Source: Verrucomicrobiota bacterium JB023
GTDB lineage: Bacteria; Verrucomicrobiota; Verrucomicrobiia; Verrucomicrobiales; Akkermansiaceae
Direction: 5' to 3'
DNA length: 64,000 nucleotides
Assembly (NCBI GenBank): GCA_030673895.1
Contig: JAUTCR010000031.1
Span: forward strand, 1-64,000
Positions 17,701 through 24,960 of the stretch are shown here, piece after piece. The notes beneath the pieces were generated by a model. It had not been told where the DNA came from. It saw only the letters and a program-made list of their open reading frames with translations, and did no database searches. How positions within the stretch are numbered: position 1 is the first letter of the stretch; each line of letters opens with the position of its first letter. The translations under genes and the position numbers were made by a program.

Positions 17701-17827
17701 CGATGGCGAGTTCCCAGGATTCGAGCCCGTAGTATTCCAGCCAATAGTTCGGCGTGGGGGAGGTCTGTGCAAAACTGGGAAGGCTGGCGAGGGATGAGAA
17801 AAGAAGAACCAGTGCGTTGTTTTTCAT
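11789..17827 (-). CDS. Giant secreted RHS-repeat protein
   Basis: The protein has 2012 residues and a signal peptide (MKNNALVLLFSSLASLPSFA). An EF-hand-like calcium segment (AIDHDSDGFTTEEEYYSGTD) is followed by a second one near 150, an SdrD-B/Cna-B-like beta domain (about 190-255, GTVLNDPNNDADLTDGTP), several Ig-like or adhesin-like domains, then RHS/YD repeats (about 890-1750) and the RHS-associated core (DHIGSIRGRVDEDMNLLSW ... YDPAQGRFLTADPLGYQGGD ... DPTGES, about 1770-1895). A ~118-residue variable tail with several Cys follows. RHS proteins form shells around a C-terminal toxin or adhesive domain. I recognise no toxin motif and no immunity gene follows. The PEP-CTERM gene 26 bases upstream is probably co-transcribed. 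Confidence 0.9.
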   Translation of the reverse strand: MKNNALVLLFSSLASLPSFAQTSPTPNYWLEYYGLESWELAIDHDSDGFTTEEEYYSGTDPFDQSSFLSLDIRTTPPDITLEWQSMTGSLYQVLGSEDMQSFAPLIDPVEGDGSLFQIDIGPDLQSSFYCLDALPPLDADNDGLSSVEEALLGTNPLLSDSDFDSIIDSDEVFLYRTDPLSPDVSGGTLRGTVLNDPNNDADLTDGTPLVGTTVYLDGNYNGSLDQGERTAVTDENGDYEFTLVPVGLHHVRQILPAPQTQTVPRPTAPPVVDGLPDEVVEYVHDNPDVPGFTGNLPVPYGKMATENPAIWGGRNARSLPEPVDPNIVLQPIGVRNTRIGNAPTNGAEVLTIPQDGHIILRFDEPIIDGPGPDLTLHSYVAAAGELANIEIGKTLDTLQFVERISETGGVFLLDLAENDIPGPIHYLKLTALDSGGTWFGFELTGVEVHNYARPDSAAHMVTITGDELVEDLDFGRYFEDLPPFLNIGYEDSNPTTPELRAGEDAIISIFMEDDLGIVETVVMANGEELLLNENNSASVPLDHPGLLLIEASATDTAGQVTERSLQVYITNADGSDPFVPNAIGTETNATPGAVTARILAPAAGTVLAEDTELVALIKGSSEIASWEIAYAPIDLVDPYALNTNESNYIEIASGSGSVFSEPAAMLPASSLADGIYLARIKAVSESGQIAYSAQVFAKNVPVTELRPQITIETPSNGDEVFLTADLTGTITSTRPLREWFVEYAHADEVDRNDLGSPSIPWTRIAEGTEPIESTDLIATFDATLLKSNDYILRVVAKNELGLGWAEPLALSAVGDAKLGRNRVEFTDVAIDLAGFPITFTRVYDSLQADEDGELGYGWSLDLQDPDIRETVPDTAASGPFGATPFQDGSRVYLTSPDGQRLGFTFKLENPRAVPGIGVAYQPVFEPDAGNYYELEVPETGQYAISKKADGTAYIFFINFPYNPNKYTLVSPEGNRFSYHEDKGFLKAEDPNGNTLTFSSEGIVHSAGLGLSFERDALGRIIGMSGPDGDTWLYTYDADGNLASSTDPDGYTTTYQYLTDPEHFLSGITDPLGRMPVRYEYDPDDGRLVAQIDSYGHRTEVDWDPSSFTGSVTSPRGFTTNLRYDERGNILEETDPAGNTTTYSYDDPSNPDLETSITDAKGNTWELSYNDMGLPTRIDPPNNPSGTRITRSYDEFGNITEARDINGAVGSFEYDENGNLTRQEPAFASAESYRNTPEGLIKEVIFNDFYSTYYDYSEDGLPAGVSDTFGYDTRITTDRRGRLTSATDENGNTSEFEFNNAGVPIRQEDFKGNVTTTTEVTYSEYLTTSPSGSKSCVVLDANGNPTESETRSGGTVTPVFDESGNLSSLTDALGNTTNYTYDFEERLLTTTNANGGTVTNTYDEVGLLATTTLASGKKTSFTYDAMGRLLTENWHDSDDAIIRTLSYTYHNNGYISSVSDTADGDTNLIEFFGSYEQPTREHVTYAGQTEFRVLYDWVDNGNRHSSPAGVSLNLGAARLNYIRSEYQGERTYRQTWSNSPAGSARLDFSYNPNGSVNNIIALTNGTNSGNLEDFVTRFTYDENSNTESICHETPEGGLLDPRAAFSYGFDTSNRIASIENSANTSTVSYDAADRLSSVENSDSSLPDESYSYDLLGNRTASHFTPSTHTIDTGNLMLSDGLFFYFYDDDCNVASRTSFATGQVTEFNYDHRNRLVEILVKADAASAPSTTIRYDYDFRDRLISREVNGLKTWIINDRLMPLGEFQDGESELSAAFFYSLDRVDDFHAAWRKDTGESWFLKDHIGSIRGRVDEDMNLLSWQDYDAFGRTLGTPDEESLGFASRFAVPAVGLYENRRRFYDPAQGRFLTADPLGYQGGDFNLYTYVRNLPLMLTDPTGESPAIGYGNLVKLILFYTKALCNYGNCVGTIYAGVVEGFIEKAPMANLPLNECVLPLLPVEPCALYESSGSKIGKLIGGKISPPVGYGVQVKSTIEACGKIDFQVDKIECGGGGSGE

Positions 17828-17853
17828 ATCGGAAGTTGGGTGAGAGGAGACTC

Positions 17854-18495
17854 CTAACGTCGGCGGGCGAAGAGGGAGGTGAGGCTGCCTAAGGCGAGGA
17901 AGAGAACGGAGGGCTCGGGAACGATCTCGAGCTCCAGATTATCCAAGGAGAACGAGGTTGAAGGCGACAGAATCGGCCCGGCCTGAAGTGAGACGATACC
18001 GCTGAAGGCCTCAGGGAAGGTGAAGGTTGTGAAATCGCCGCTGCCACCTGGCCCCGTCACGCCCTGGCTCACGGTGAAGACGGCAAGCACCGGGCTGCCA
18101 TTCGGCAGAAGGCCTGTAAAGGTCACCTCGGAATCAATGCTGGCGAATGTCTCGGAGTACTTGGCCAAGTCGATGGAGAGCGGGGTGAAGGCTCTGTTTT
18201 CCAAGTGGGAGATCGTCAGCGAGTCCGCCTGCGCCAATTGAAGGTAGCTTGTGCCATTCGAAGGATAATCATCCAAGTCTCCCGCATGATGGCGGAGACG
18301 ATAGGGCAGCGAATCGTCGAAGGGAGCGAAGAGAAAGTCGGCCTCTTTATACAAGGCGATGCCGGGTTGCGTGCCGGGTGCGGGTGAGGCTGGTCCGTCG
18401 AAGGTGACGATGACTGCGCCAAATAGCGAAGTCGATGTCAAGAAAGTGAGAAGGAGGAAGAGGCGAGGTAGGCTCATGCGTTGTGAGAGATTCAT
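17854..18495 (-). CDS. PEP-CTERM sorting-domain protein
   Basis: The protein has 213 residues. An N-terminal signal peptide (LPRLFLLLTFLTSTSLFGA) is followed by a beta-rich middle resembling lectin-like PEP-CTERM proteins (GIALYKEADFLFAPFDDSLP). It ends with the sorting signal VPEPSVLFLALGSLTSLFARRR: PEP box, hydrophobic helix, Arg cluster. Such proteins are processed by an exosortase and delivered to the surface or matrix; no exosortase gene is in the window. The start may be at Met1 or Met7. It is upstream of the RHS gene with 26 bases between, suggesting one transcript. Confidence 0.85.
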   Translation of the reverse strand: MNLSQRMSLPRLFLLLTFLTSTSLFGAVIVTFDGPASPAPGTQPGIALYKEADFLFAPFDDSLPYRLRHHAGDLDDYPSNGTSYLQLAQADSLTISHLENRAFTPLSIDLAKYSETFASIDSEVTFTGLLPNGSPVLAVFTVSQGVTGPGGSGDFTTFTFPEAFSGIVSLQAGPILSPSTSFSLDNLELEIVPEPSVLFLALGSLTSLFARRR

Positions 18496-18653
18496 CAGGG
18501 AATAGTCGTCCCGCGCCTGGATCTAACTCGAAATGGACGCGACCGTTCATTAAGTCCTTCCTTCCTCGGACGCTCCTCAGCCAGCGTGGGCTGCGTGGCT
18601 ATCGCGTACGTAGCGAGGAGCTTGGTGAGCTGCCTGACAGGCGCTGCCTGCCC

Positions 18654-18686
18654 AAAAAAAACACCGGAGCGATTAGGCTCCGGTGT
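18654..18686 (-). terminator. Rho-independent terminator of the LamG protein gene
   Basis: On the minus strand, ACACCGGAGCC-TAAT-CGCTCCGGTGT forms a strong hairpin followed by eight T. It begins about 34 bases after the stop of the LamG gene at 18720, and thus separates that transcript from the PEP-CTERM/RHS pair. Confidence 0.9.
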
Positions 18687-18719
18687 GAGAAAATTTAGGA
18701 AAGACGAAAGACCGATGAC

Positions 18720-21700
18720 TTAAAGGGAGACTTCGACGATTTGATAGAAGCCCTTCGCAAGTGGCTCGGTATCGACGAAGGTATTGACGCCGGAACCCGT
18801 GAAGGTATCGCCAACGTCTTCCCAGTCGGTGCCGTCCAGCGAGACTGAACGTCTCAGTCGGTAGGTTGCCGTCGCATCCAGACCTTCGACATCAATGGTG
18901 AAGTCTCCTTGGGTATTGAAGCCGTAGCCCGCGATGATGATATCGACTGGGACGGGGGCTGGCGACGGGGTGACGTCGTTGGCGATGAGGTAGGCGAGTT
19001 CGTTGCCATCGTAGAAGAGGGTGGCAACCTCGTCGTCGGACAAGGCCCGCTTCCAGATAGCGACGTCATCGATCGCCCCATTCCAGGTCCGGGTGGGGAC
19101 ATCGGGATTTCCCCCAATAACGAGGTTCGCCACGCTGTCGGTGATGTTGGGCGAGAGGTCGGTGCGGTGCTCGACCAGGACGCCATCGACCCAGATGCTC
19201 AGGCTTTCTCCGGCCTTGGCTCGTCCGACGACATGGTGCCATTGTTCGTCGTTGAGAGGGTAGGCGTTGGAGGTTTCTTGCAGGTTGGGTGCCCCTGCAT
19301 TGCCAGTTCCCGCTGAGAAGGCGGCACCGAGGCCATTATTCCAGCGAGCGAGGCGCCAGCTGGAGCCTTCACCTTTTGCGATGATTGCCTGCCAGTTTGT
19401 GCTCAGGGCCTCGACCTGCACCCAGGTGGAAACCGTAATGTCCCCTCCCGAGAGGTCGTAGATGTCCTCGGGCACCGAGGTGATTTCGACTCGTTGTGTA
19501 TTCGCCTTATCCAGATCGATGCCTTGTCCGAATTGAGCGGTCACGTAGGTCTCGGTGGTATCGAGTCCGGCCATGGTGCCGTCCGCCTGGAGGTAGGCGC
19601 TATCGGTGAGGTCGTTATCGAACTTCCAGTAGCCAATGAGGCCGCGCTCCCACTCGGTCAGCACATCCAACTCGTTCGTGGGGTCCGAGGGGTTGTTAGA
19701 GAACACCTCGTTTCCGTCCGCGAAGCCGTCACCATCGGTATCTACCCGGTTGGGGTCCGTAATATAGCCGTCGTCTCCCGCCGAAACTTCTTCCCCGTCA
19801 GAGAGACCGTCGAAGTCCGAATCGGCATTGTCCCACAAGGTGGTTTCGCCGGGCGCTCCTACGTTCACTCCAGCGACCCAAGGGTTGGCCGAGCCTGATG
19901 TTTCCTGGGAATTGAGCAGCCCGTCTCCATCGAAGTCGTCATCGACGGTGCCATCGGCTCCGTCATTCCGGCGTTGGTATTCGTCGTAATCGCTTACGCC
20001 GTCAGAGTCCGTATCGGCAAGATTGATATTGGTGCCGAATTCGGCCTCCAGCGAATTGAAGAGACCGTCCTGGTCATCGTCGGCCTGGCCTTGGATGTAG
20101 GAAAGCGGGGCTTTGCTCAATTGCTCGACTTCCGTATCCTTAAGCTCCCGGTGCCAGAAGGCCACGTCATCGATTTGCCCTTCGAAGGGAACGTCAAAGG
20201 TAAGAGGATCGGCATTGTTATGGCGCGCACCGAAGGTGAGCCAATAATCGTCGGCAGCTCTGATATCGGCGTTCTCAAAGTCATTGGTCACCGTGAAAGC
20301 CAGGACGCCGTCGATGTAGAGCTTGCGCTCACCCGTCGCTCCGTTCCAGGTGCCCAAGTAGTGCCTCCAAACAGGCTGGCTGGTGCCGGCACCGTTGACG
20401 TTGTCGGGGTCGATAGCTCCTGTGGTCCCGTGGAGGGTGAAGGTCGCGTTGGTGCTGCTGCTGCGCCTCCGGATCTGGAAGCCTTCTCCCGATTCACCTC
20501 GTTTCGCGATGAAGGGAGCCCAGTTTGAGGCTGGCCAGCCTTGGGCCCAGAACGAGACGGAGAACTCATTGTCGATGCCCCCATCGAAGGTGTCGACATA
20601 ACCCGTCTCAAGGCTATTGGAGCCTTGCACATAGATGCCGTAGTTCACCAGATCGATGGCTCTCCCGAAGTCAACGTTCACATCATCCTCCGCTGCAGTA
20701 GGCCCGTCGGTGAATTCAGGCTCCAGGCCATCCGTGGTCGCCCCATCGTGGGTGCCGCTGGTGTGGGCGCCGGAGGTCTCCACTAGGTCATCGTCGAATT
20801 CCCAGTAGCCGACGAGGCCGGCCGTGATGGGTGGGACGGAGCCCGAACTGGTCGGATCCGAGTTCGCGGCCACCTCCGCACCATCCGAGAAGCCGTCTTC
20901 ATCGGTATCGATCCGGTTTGGGTCCGTGATGAAGCCGTCGAGGCCGGCAGCGACTTCTTCGCCGTCATTGACGCCATCTCCATCAGTGTCCGGATCATCC
21001 CAAGCAGTTGTTTCGCCCGGTGTGCCGGAATTGGTTCCGCCATTCCAGGGATTGGCAGAGCCGGAAGTTTCCTGCGAGTTGGTCAGACCGTCTTGGTCGG
21101 GATCATCATCAATCGTTCCGTCACCACCAGCCGCAAACTCTAGAAAGTCATCAACGCCATCTCCGTCACTATCGGTGTTGTTCACCTGGGTGCCGAAGGC
21201 GATCTCCTGCGAATCAAAGAGCCCGTCGCCGTCCGTATCCGTCTCAGTCAGGATGTCTGAGACTGGAGCCAAACTCAGCTGGTAGGATTCGGTTGCCGAC
21301 AACTCGCGATTCCAGATGGCGACGTCGTCCATCTGACCAGTAAAGAATTTTGCGAAGGTCGCCGGATCGGGATCGGTATGAATCATCCCGAAGGTCAGCC
21401 AGAACGCCCCGGCGTTACCCGGTCCTCCAGCGGGGTTATCGCCCAGCTGGGTCACTCCCGGATCTTCTTCCCCGTTGATGTAGAGCTTCCGCTCCCCGGT
21501 GGTCGCATTGTAGGTGGCGACGTAATGGGTCCAAACAGGCTGCGGCGTGATGATGTCAACGCTTCCCTGGGGGTCGTCGACTCCGCTGGTCGCCCGGAGA
21601 GTGAAGGTGGCGCTGATATTCGTATCGTGGCGACGAACCTGATAGCCTTCTCCCGATTCGCCTTTCTTAGCGACGAAGGGCCCCCAACGGGCGGGTGAGC

Positions 21701-22037
21701 CACTGGCCCAGAAGGAGATGGATAGGCTGTTGTTGATGCCCGCATCAAAGGTATCGAGGTATCCGGCTTCACCGGAGTTCGTCCCATTGACATAGACCCC
21801 ATTGGAGCCATCGAGTGAGAGAGCTTGGCCGAAGGCCGTCGCCGGGCCGACCGCATAAGAGGGCGTGCCCACCGCTGCGCCATCGTGGGTTCCCGGTGCA
21901 TGGGCTCCCGAGCTATCGGTGAGGTCATTCTCGAATTGCCAATAGCCGATGAGGCCGGAATCAAACTGCGCGGCCAGTGTGAGGGGGAAGAGGACCCCAC
22001 CCGCCCCGCAGAGAAGCGATAGTTGTTTGGTTTTCAT
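18720..22037 (-). CDS. Secreted protein with three LamG domains and thrombospondin type 3 repeats
   Basis: The protein has 1105 residues with a signal peptide (MKTKQLSLLCGAGGVLFPLTLAAQ). Three LamG/concanavalin-like domains lie at about 25-260, 405-640 and 800-1020, each starting GLIGYWQFENDLTD or close to it and containing ERKLYING or its equivalent. Between them are two blocks of calcium-binding thrombospondin type 3 repeats (DTDGDGLFDSQE, DPDTDGDGVNDGEEV, DTDEDGFSDGAEV). A short C-terminal beta segment follows. The modules are internally duplicated. It is predicted to be extracellular and calcium-stabilised, binding glycan or matrix. No PEP-CTERM signal is seen. A strong terminator follows. 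Confidence 0.88.
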   Translation of the reverse strand: MKTKQLSLLCGAGGVLFPLTLAAQFDSGLIGYWQFENDLTDSSGAHAPGTHDGAAVGTPSYAVGPATAFGQALSLDGSNGVYVNGTNSGEAGYLDTFDAGINNSLSISFWASGSPARWGPFVAKKGESGEGYQVRRHDTNISATFTLRATSGVDDPQGSVDIITPQPVWTHYVATYNATTGERKLYINGEEDPGVTQLGDNPAGGPGNAGAFWLTFGMIHTDPDPATFAKFFTGQMDDVAIWNRELSATESYQLSLAPVSDILTETDTDGDGLFDSQEIAFGTQVNNTDSDGDGVDDFLEFAAGGDGTIDDDPDQDGLTNSQETSGSANPWNGGTNSGTPGETTAWDDPDTDGDGVNDGEEVAAGLDGFITDPNRIDTDEDGFSDGAEVAANSDPTSSGSVPPITAGLVGYWEFDDDLVETSGAHTSGTHDGATTDGLEPEFTDGPTAAEDDVNVDFGRAIDLVNYGIYVQGSNSLETGYVDTFDGGIDNEFSVSFWAQGWPASNWAPFIAKRGESGEGFQIRRRSSSTNATFTLHGTTGAIDPDNVNGAGTSQPVWRHYLGTWNGATGERKLYIDGVLAFTVTNDFENADIRAADDYWLTFGARHNNADPLTFDVPFEGQIDDVAFWHRELKDTEVEQLSKAPLSYIQGQADDDQDGLFNSLEAEFGTNINLADTDSDGVSDYDEYQRRNDGADGTVDDDFDGDGLLNSQETSGSANPWVAGVNVGAPGETTLWDNADSDFDGLSDGEEVSAGDDGYITDPNRVDTDGDGFADGNEVFSNNPSDPTNELDVLTEWERGLIGYWKFDNDLTDSAYLQADGTMAGLDTTETYVTAQFGQGIDLDKANTQRVEITSVPEDIYDLSGGDITVSTWVQVEALSTNWQAIIAKGEGSSWRLARWNNGLGAAFSAGTGNAGAPNLQETSNAYPLNDEQWHHVVGRAKAGESLSIWVDGVLVEHRTDLSPNITDSVANLVIGGNPDVPTRTWNGAIDDVAIWKRALSDDEVATLFYDGNELAYLIANDVTPSPAPVPVDIIIAGYGFNTQGDFTIDVEGLDATATYRLRRSVSLDGTDWEDVGDTFTGSGVNTFVDTEPLAKGFYQIVEVSL

Positions 22038-22835
22038 GGATTTTTAGTTGATGGAGAGAAACAATCGATGAGATATTGATTGGGATTAAGAAAGATAGTT
22101 TTCAAGTTTCCGTATCAATATCCGAAGTTCTTTCGATCTCCTCTCGTTCTAAAATTTTCCACTGAGTCTGCAACGAAAAAGGAGAAGCCTCGAGCGAGAT
22201 GAGGAACGAAGGTGCGCGTCACTAGGGAAATAGTTTCGGCGCTGTTGTTAAAATCGATTTTTCGCTGGCTTGATTTTTAGTTGGTGAAGATAAATCATTC
22301 TCTAAATGTTTCAGTCGGCTTTTCAATTGAGTCTGAATCGAAGGTGGGTTTTCAAGTCGTAAAAGTCTAAATTTGAATTGGTTGAGAAGGATTTGGAGGG
22401 GGAGGAGAATAATGCGTCCTAAAATGGCAGAGAGATGACGGTGCTCTGGAGCTTCTCCTCACGCGGAGGATTTTTTCATCAAGAGATATTGTTGGAATGC
22501 GACAAACAATCTGATGAGGTGCTTTCGGATACGTCTTTTGAAGGGTGGAAGCGGTGCTTGGGGCCTCGATTCAGCAGGCAGAAGGAGGCCTGATAGGCCG
22601 TTCTTTGAGATAATAGAATTCTTATCTCTTATTGCTCCTAGCTGATTGGTCTGACTTGATGGATCTTAAGGGTTCAGTTGATCGTGGGAGGTTCGGTCAG
22701 GTCCGCTGATTGGCGATGGCACTTCACTGGTATCAAGCAACGGCGCTTCGTCCGATTGAGGAAGCTGGCTGGAGACGATCTCTCTTTGCTAGACATCGCG
22801 GCTACCTCGTCCACCTTAAGAACCTAGCGATGCCA
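22038..22835. other. About 800-bp divergent intergenic region
   Basis: This lies between the divergent LamG protein and sigma-factor genes and must hold both promoters. It is A/T-richer than its surroundings. A weak hairpin with a T run (CTCCTC-ACGC-GGAGGA then TTTTTT, near 22455-22477) faces right. A frame open from 22710 extends the sigma gene, but its first 40 residues are not sigma-like. No RNA gene is recognised. Confidence 0.4.
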
Positions 22836-23426
22836 ATGACCCACGAGAACGCGACGGATGCTCTCACTCTCGAGCAATGGTTAGCCAGTGACGAGCTGCG
22901 GCATGGGCTTCTACAGGCGATTCTGCGGCGGGTCAGGGATCCGCATTTGGCGGAAGACCTGACTCAGGAGGTGCTCGTGAAGGCTTTTTCCAATCGGGAG
23001 CGCTTGCGTGAGGAGGAGCGGGCAGGTCCTTGGATTTTTCGCATCGCGCGCCATGTCATTGCCGACCATTTTCGGAGAGAACGAATGGCAAGCCCCTTGG
23101 GCGAAGAGGAGGGAGAGGCTCCGGTTTTCCTCGGGCAAGGACCGGATGGCGATGATTTTCCAGAGATCCTGGGCCGTTTTCTCCGCAAGGTGGTTGCTGG
23201 CTTGCCCCCCATCTACCGGGACGCACTTTCGTTTACCGATTGCGGAGGCGGCTCGCAGGTCGAGCTGGCGAAAAGTGAGGGAATCTCGATCTCGGGGGCC
23301 AAGTCCCGTGTCCAGCGAGCTCGGGCTTCGGTGAGGGAAGCAGTCGAGCGCTGCTGTTTCTTGGAGACGGATCCGTATGGCGGGGTGGTGCATGTCGAGC
23401 CCCGGCCGGATTACTGCGGCGATTAA
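22836..23426 (+). CDS. SigZ-like RNA polymerase sigma factor with Cys-containing tail
   Basis: Starting at ATG 22836 (ATG 22830 is equally possible) gives 197 residues. Region 2 is clear: RVRDPHLAEDLTQEVLVKAF and PWIFRIARHVIADHFRRER. Region 4 follows (LPPIYRDALSFTDCGGGSQVELAKSEGISISGAKSRVQRAR). The C-terminus is CC-FLETDPYGGVVHVEPRPDYC, the double-Cys plus terminal-Cys tail I associate with SigZ-type ECF factors, which may sense metal or thiol state. No anti-sigma gene is adjacent, which supports direct sensing. It lies 142 bases upstream of a flavoprotein with a Cys-rich tail and an MFS transporter, its likely regulon. Confidence 0.8.
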   Translation: MTHENATDALTLEQWLASDELRHGLLQAILRRVRDPHLAEDLTQEVLVKAFSNRERLREEERAGPWIFRIARHVIADHFRRERMASPLGEEEGEAPVFLGQGPDGDDFPEILGRFLRKVVAGLPPIYRDALSFTDCGGGSQVELAKSEGISISGAKSRVQRARASVREAVERCCFLETDPYGGVVHVEPRPDYCGD

Positions 23427-23568
23427 TGCGCCGGCGAAGAGCCAGCCTGCCATCCGTCACTACGGAAGGCCCGGAAAAACCGGAGAACAAAAGTGCGCGA
23501 AAGAATTTCTTTTCCTCTTTTGGAAAAAACTTTGCGTCCTTTTTGCCGCGAGGGCGTCTTCCTTAGGC

Positions 23569-24960
23569 ATGAAGATACAAAAGGACACCTTGCCCGTGGC
23601 TGTCATCGGCGCGGGACCCGTGGGTCTGGCTGCAGCCGCCCATTTGTTAGAGCGCGGAGAGAGCCCCGTCGTTTTCGAGGCCGGAGCCTCGGCTGCCCAT
23701 GCGGTCCGGCAATGGGAACACGTTAGAATGTTCTCACCTTGGCGTTACAATATTGACTCTGCAGCGCGCCGTTTGCTCGAACAATGCGATTGGAACCAAC
23801 CTGAGTGCGACCACTTGCCGACGGGGGGCGAGCTAGTGGCCGACTACCTTGAGCCCCTGTCCCGGGTTCCTTCTCTCGCGCAATGCCTACGCTTTGGAAC
23901 CCGCGTGTTGTCAGTCTCTCGCCATGGAGTCGACAAGGTTCGGACCCTGGGGCGATCCGAGCGCCCCTTCGTGTTGAGAGTGGAAAAGCAAGGAGAACAA
24001 AGTGATAGTCTCTTCAAGGCGGTTATTGATGCCAGCGGGACTTGGGGCAATCCAAGCCCGATGGGCTCCAATGGCTTGCATCCGATTGGAGAAGAGGACG
24101 TGCGGGACCGGATCGATTATGGCTTGCCCGATATTCTGGGTAAGGAGGGGGCTAGCTACCGCAATGCGACGGTCCTCGTCGTAGGGAGCGGTCATTCCGC
24201 CTTCACGGGTGTGCTGGAACTGTTAGAGCTCCAGGAGCATTATCCAGAGACCAAAATCATCTGGGTGATGCGCAAGCGATCCTTGGACAAGGTGTTCGGG
24301 GGGGGAGCGAATGACGCTCTCCCGGCAAGAGGGGAGCTGGGGAGCCGCGCGAAGGCTGCGGTCGAGGAGGGAAAAGTGGAACTGATCACTCCCTTCGAGA
24401 TCCAAAGAGTCGCGCGGGTCGAGGGTGACCGCATGATGGTCTCGGGACGTGGGCCGGAGGGAGAGCAAGAGTTCGTCGTTGATCGGGCGATTGTGAAGAC
24501 TGGGTTTCGGCCTGATCTCAACCTCCTGCGGGAGATCCGGATAGGGGTAGACGAATCCCTTGAGGCCGTACGAGCCTTGGGGCCATTGATTGACCCCAAT
24601 GAGCATAGCTGCGGGAGCGTGCCACCTCACGGAGCCCGTGAACTCGCCCATCCTGAGCCGGGCTTCTACATCGTGGGGATGAAAAGCTATGGCCGGGCCC
24701 CGACCTTCCTCCTCGCGACTGGCTATGAGCAAGTGCGGTCCGTGGTCGCGGAGATCGCGGGGGACCATGAAGCGGCAGCGCGAGTCGAGCTGGATCTGCC
24801 GGAGACGGGCGTATGCAGCGCGGAGGCAGTGCCTTCATGCTCCGAGGCCTCTGCCAGTGTCTGCTGCAATGGAGCGGAGAAGGAAGAGGACACGTCCTGT
24901 TGTGCGGAGGATGAGCAAGCGTTAAGCGCAGAAGAGGATCAGCCCGCCTGCTGTGGATGA
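23569..24960 (+). CDS. FAD/NADPH-dependent oxidoreductase (flavin monooxygenase-like) with Cys-pair tail
   Basis: The ATG at 23569 gives 463 residues. The frame is open upstream into the sigma gene, but those codons are not conserved. FAD-binding VIGAGPVGLAAAAHLLERG lies near residues 10-28, an FMO-like segment WEHVRMFSPWRYNID at about 52, and NADPH-binding VLVVGSGHSAFTGVL near 205. The last ~50 residues carry eight Cys, including three vicinal pairs (VCC, SCC, ACC) in an acidic context, suggesting binding of soft metal or arsenite. It overlaps the MFS gene by ATGA. This resembles ArsO-type flavoproteins of arsenic operons. No ArsR, ArsB or ArsC is nearby, so the substrate is open. Confidence 0.75.
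   Translation: MKIQKDTLPVAVIGAGPVGLAAAAHLLERGESPVVFEAGASAAHAVRQWEHVRMFSPWRYNIDSAARRLLEQCDWNQPECDHLPTGGELVADYLEPLSRVPSLAQCLRFGTRVLSVSRHGVDKVRTLGRSERPFVLRVEKQGEQSDSLFKAVIDASGTWGNPSPMGSNGLHPIGEEDVRDRIDYGLPDILGKEGASYRNATVLVVGSGHSAFTGVLELLELQEHYPETKIIWVMRKRSLDKVFGGGANDALPARGELGSRAKAAVEEGKVELITPFEIQRVARVEGDRMMVSGRGPEGEQEFVVDRAIVKTGFRPDLNLLREIRIGVDESLEAVRALGPLIDPNEHSCGSVPPHGARELAHPEPGFYIVGMKSYGRAPTFLLATGYEQVRSVVAEIAGDHEAAARVELDLPETGVCSAEAVPSCSEASASVCCNGAEKEEDTSCCAEDEQALSAEEDQPACCG

Noticed and set aside
22710-22835. Longer N-terminus for the sigma factor (ATG 22710)
   Set aside because: The added 42 residues have no similarity in pattern to sigma region 2 and the usual start of this family falls at about 22836.
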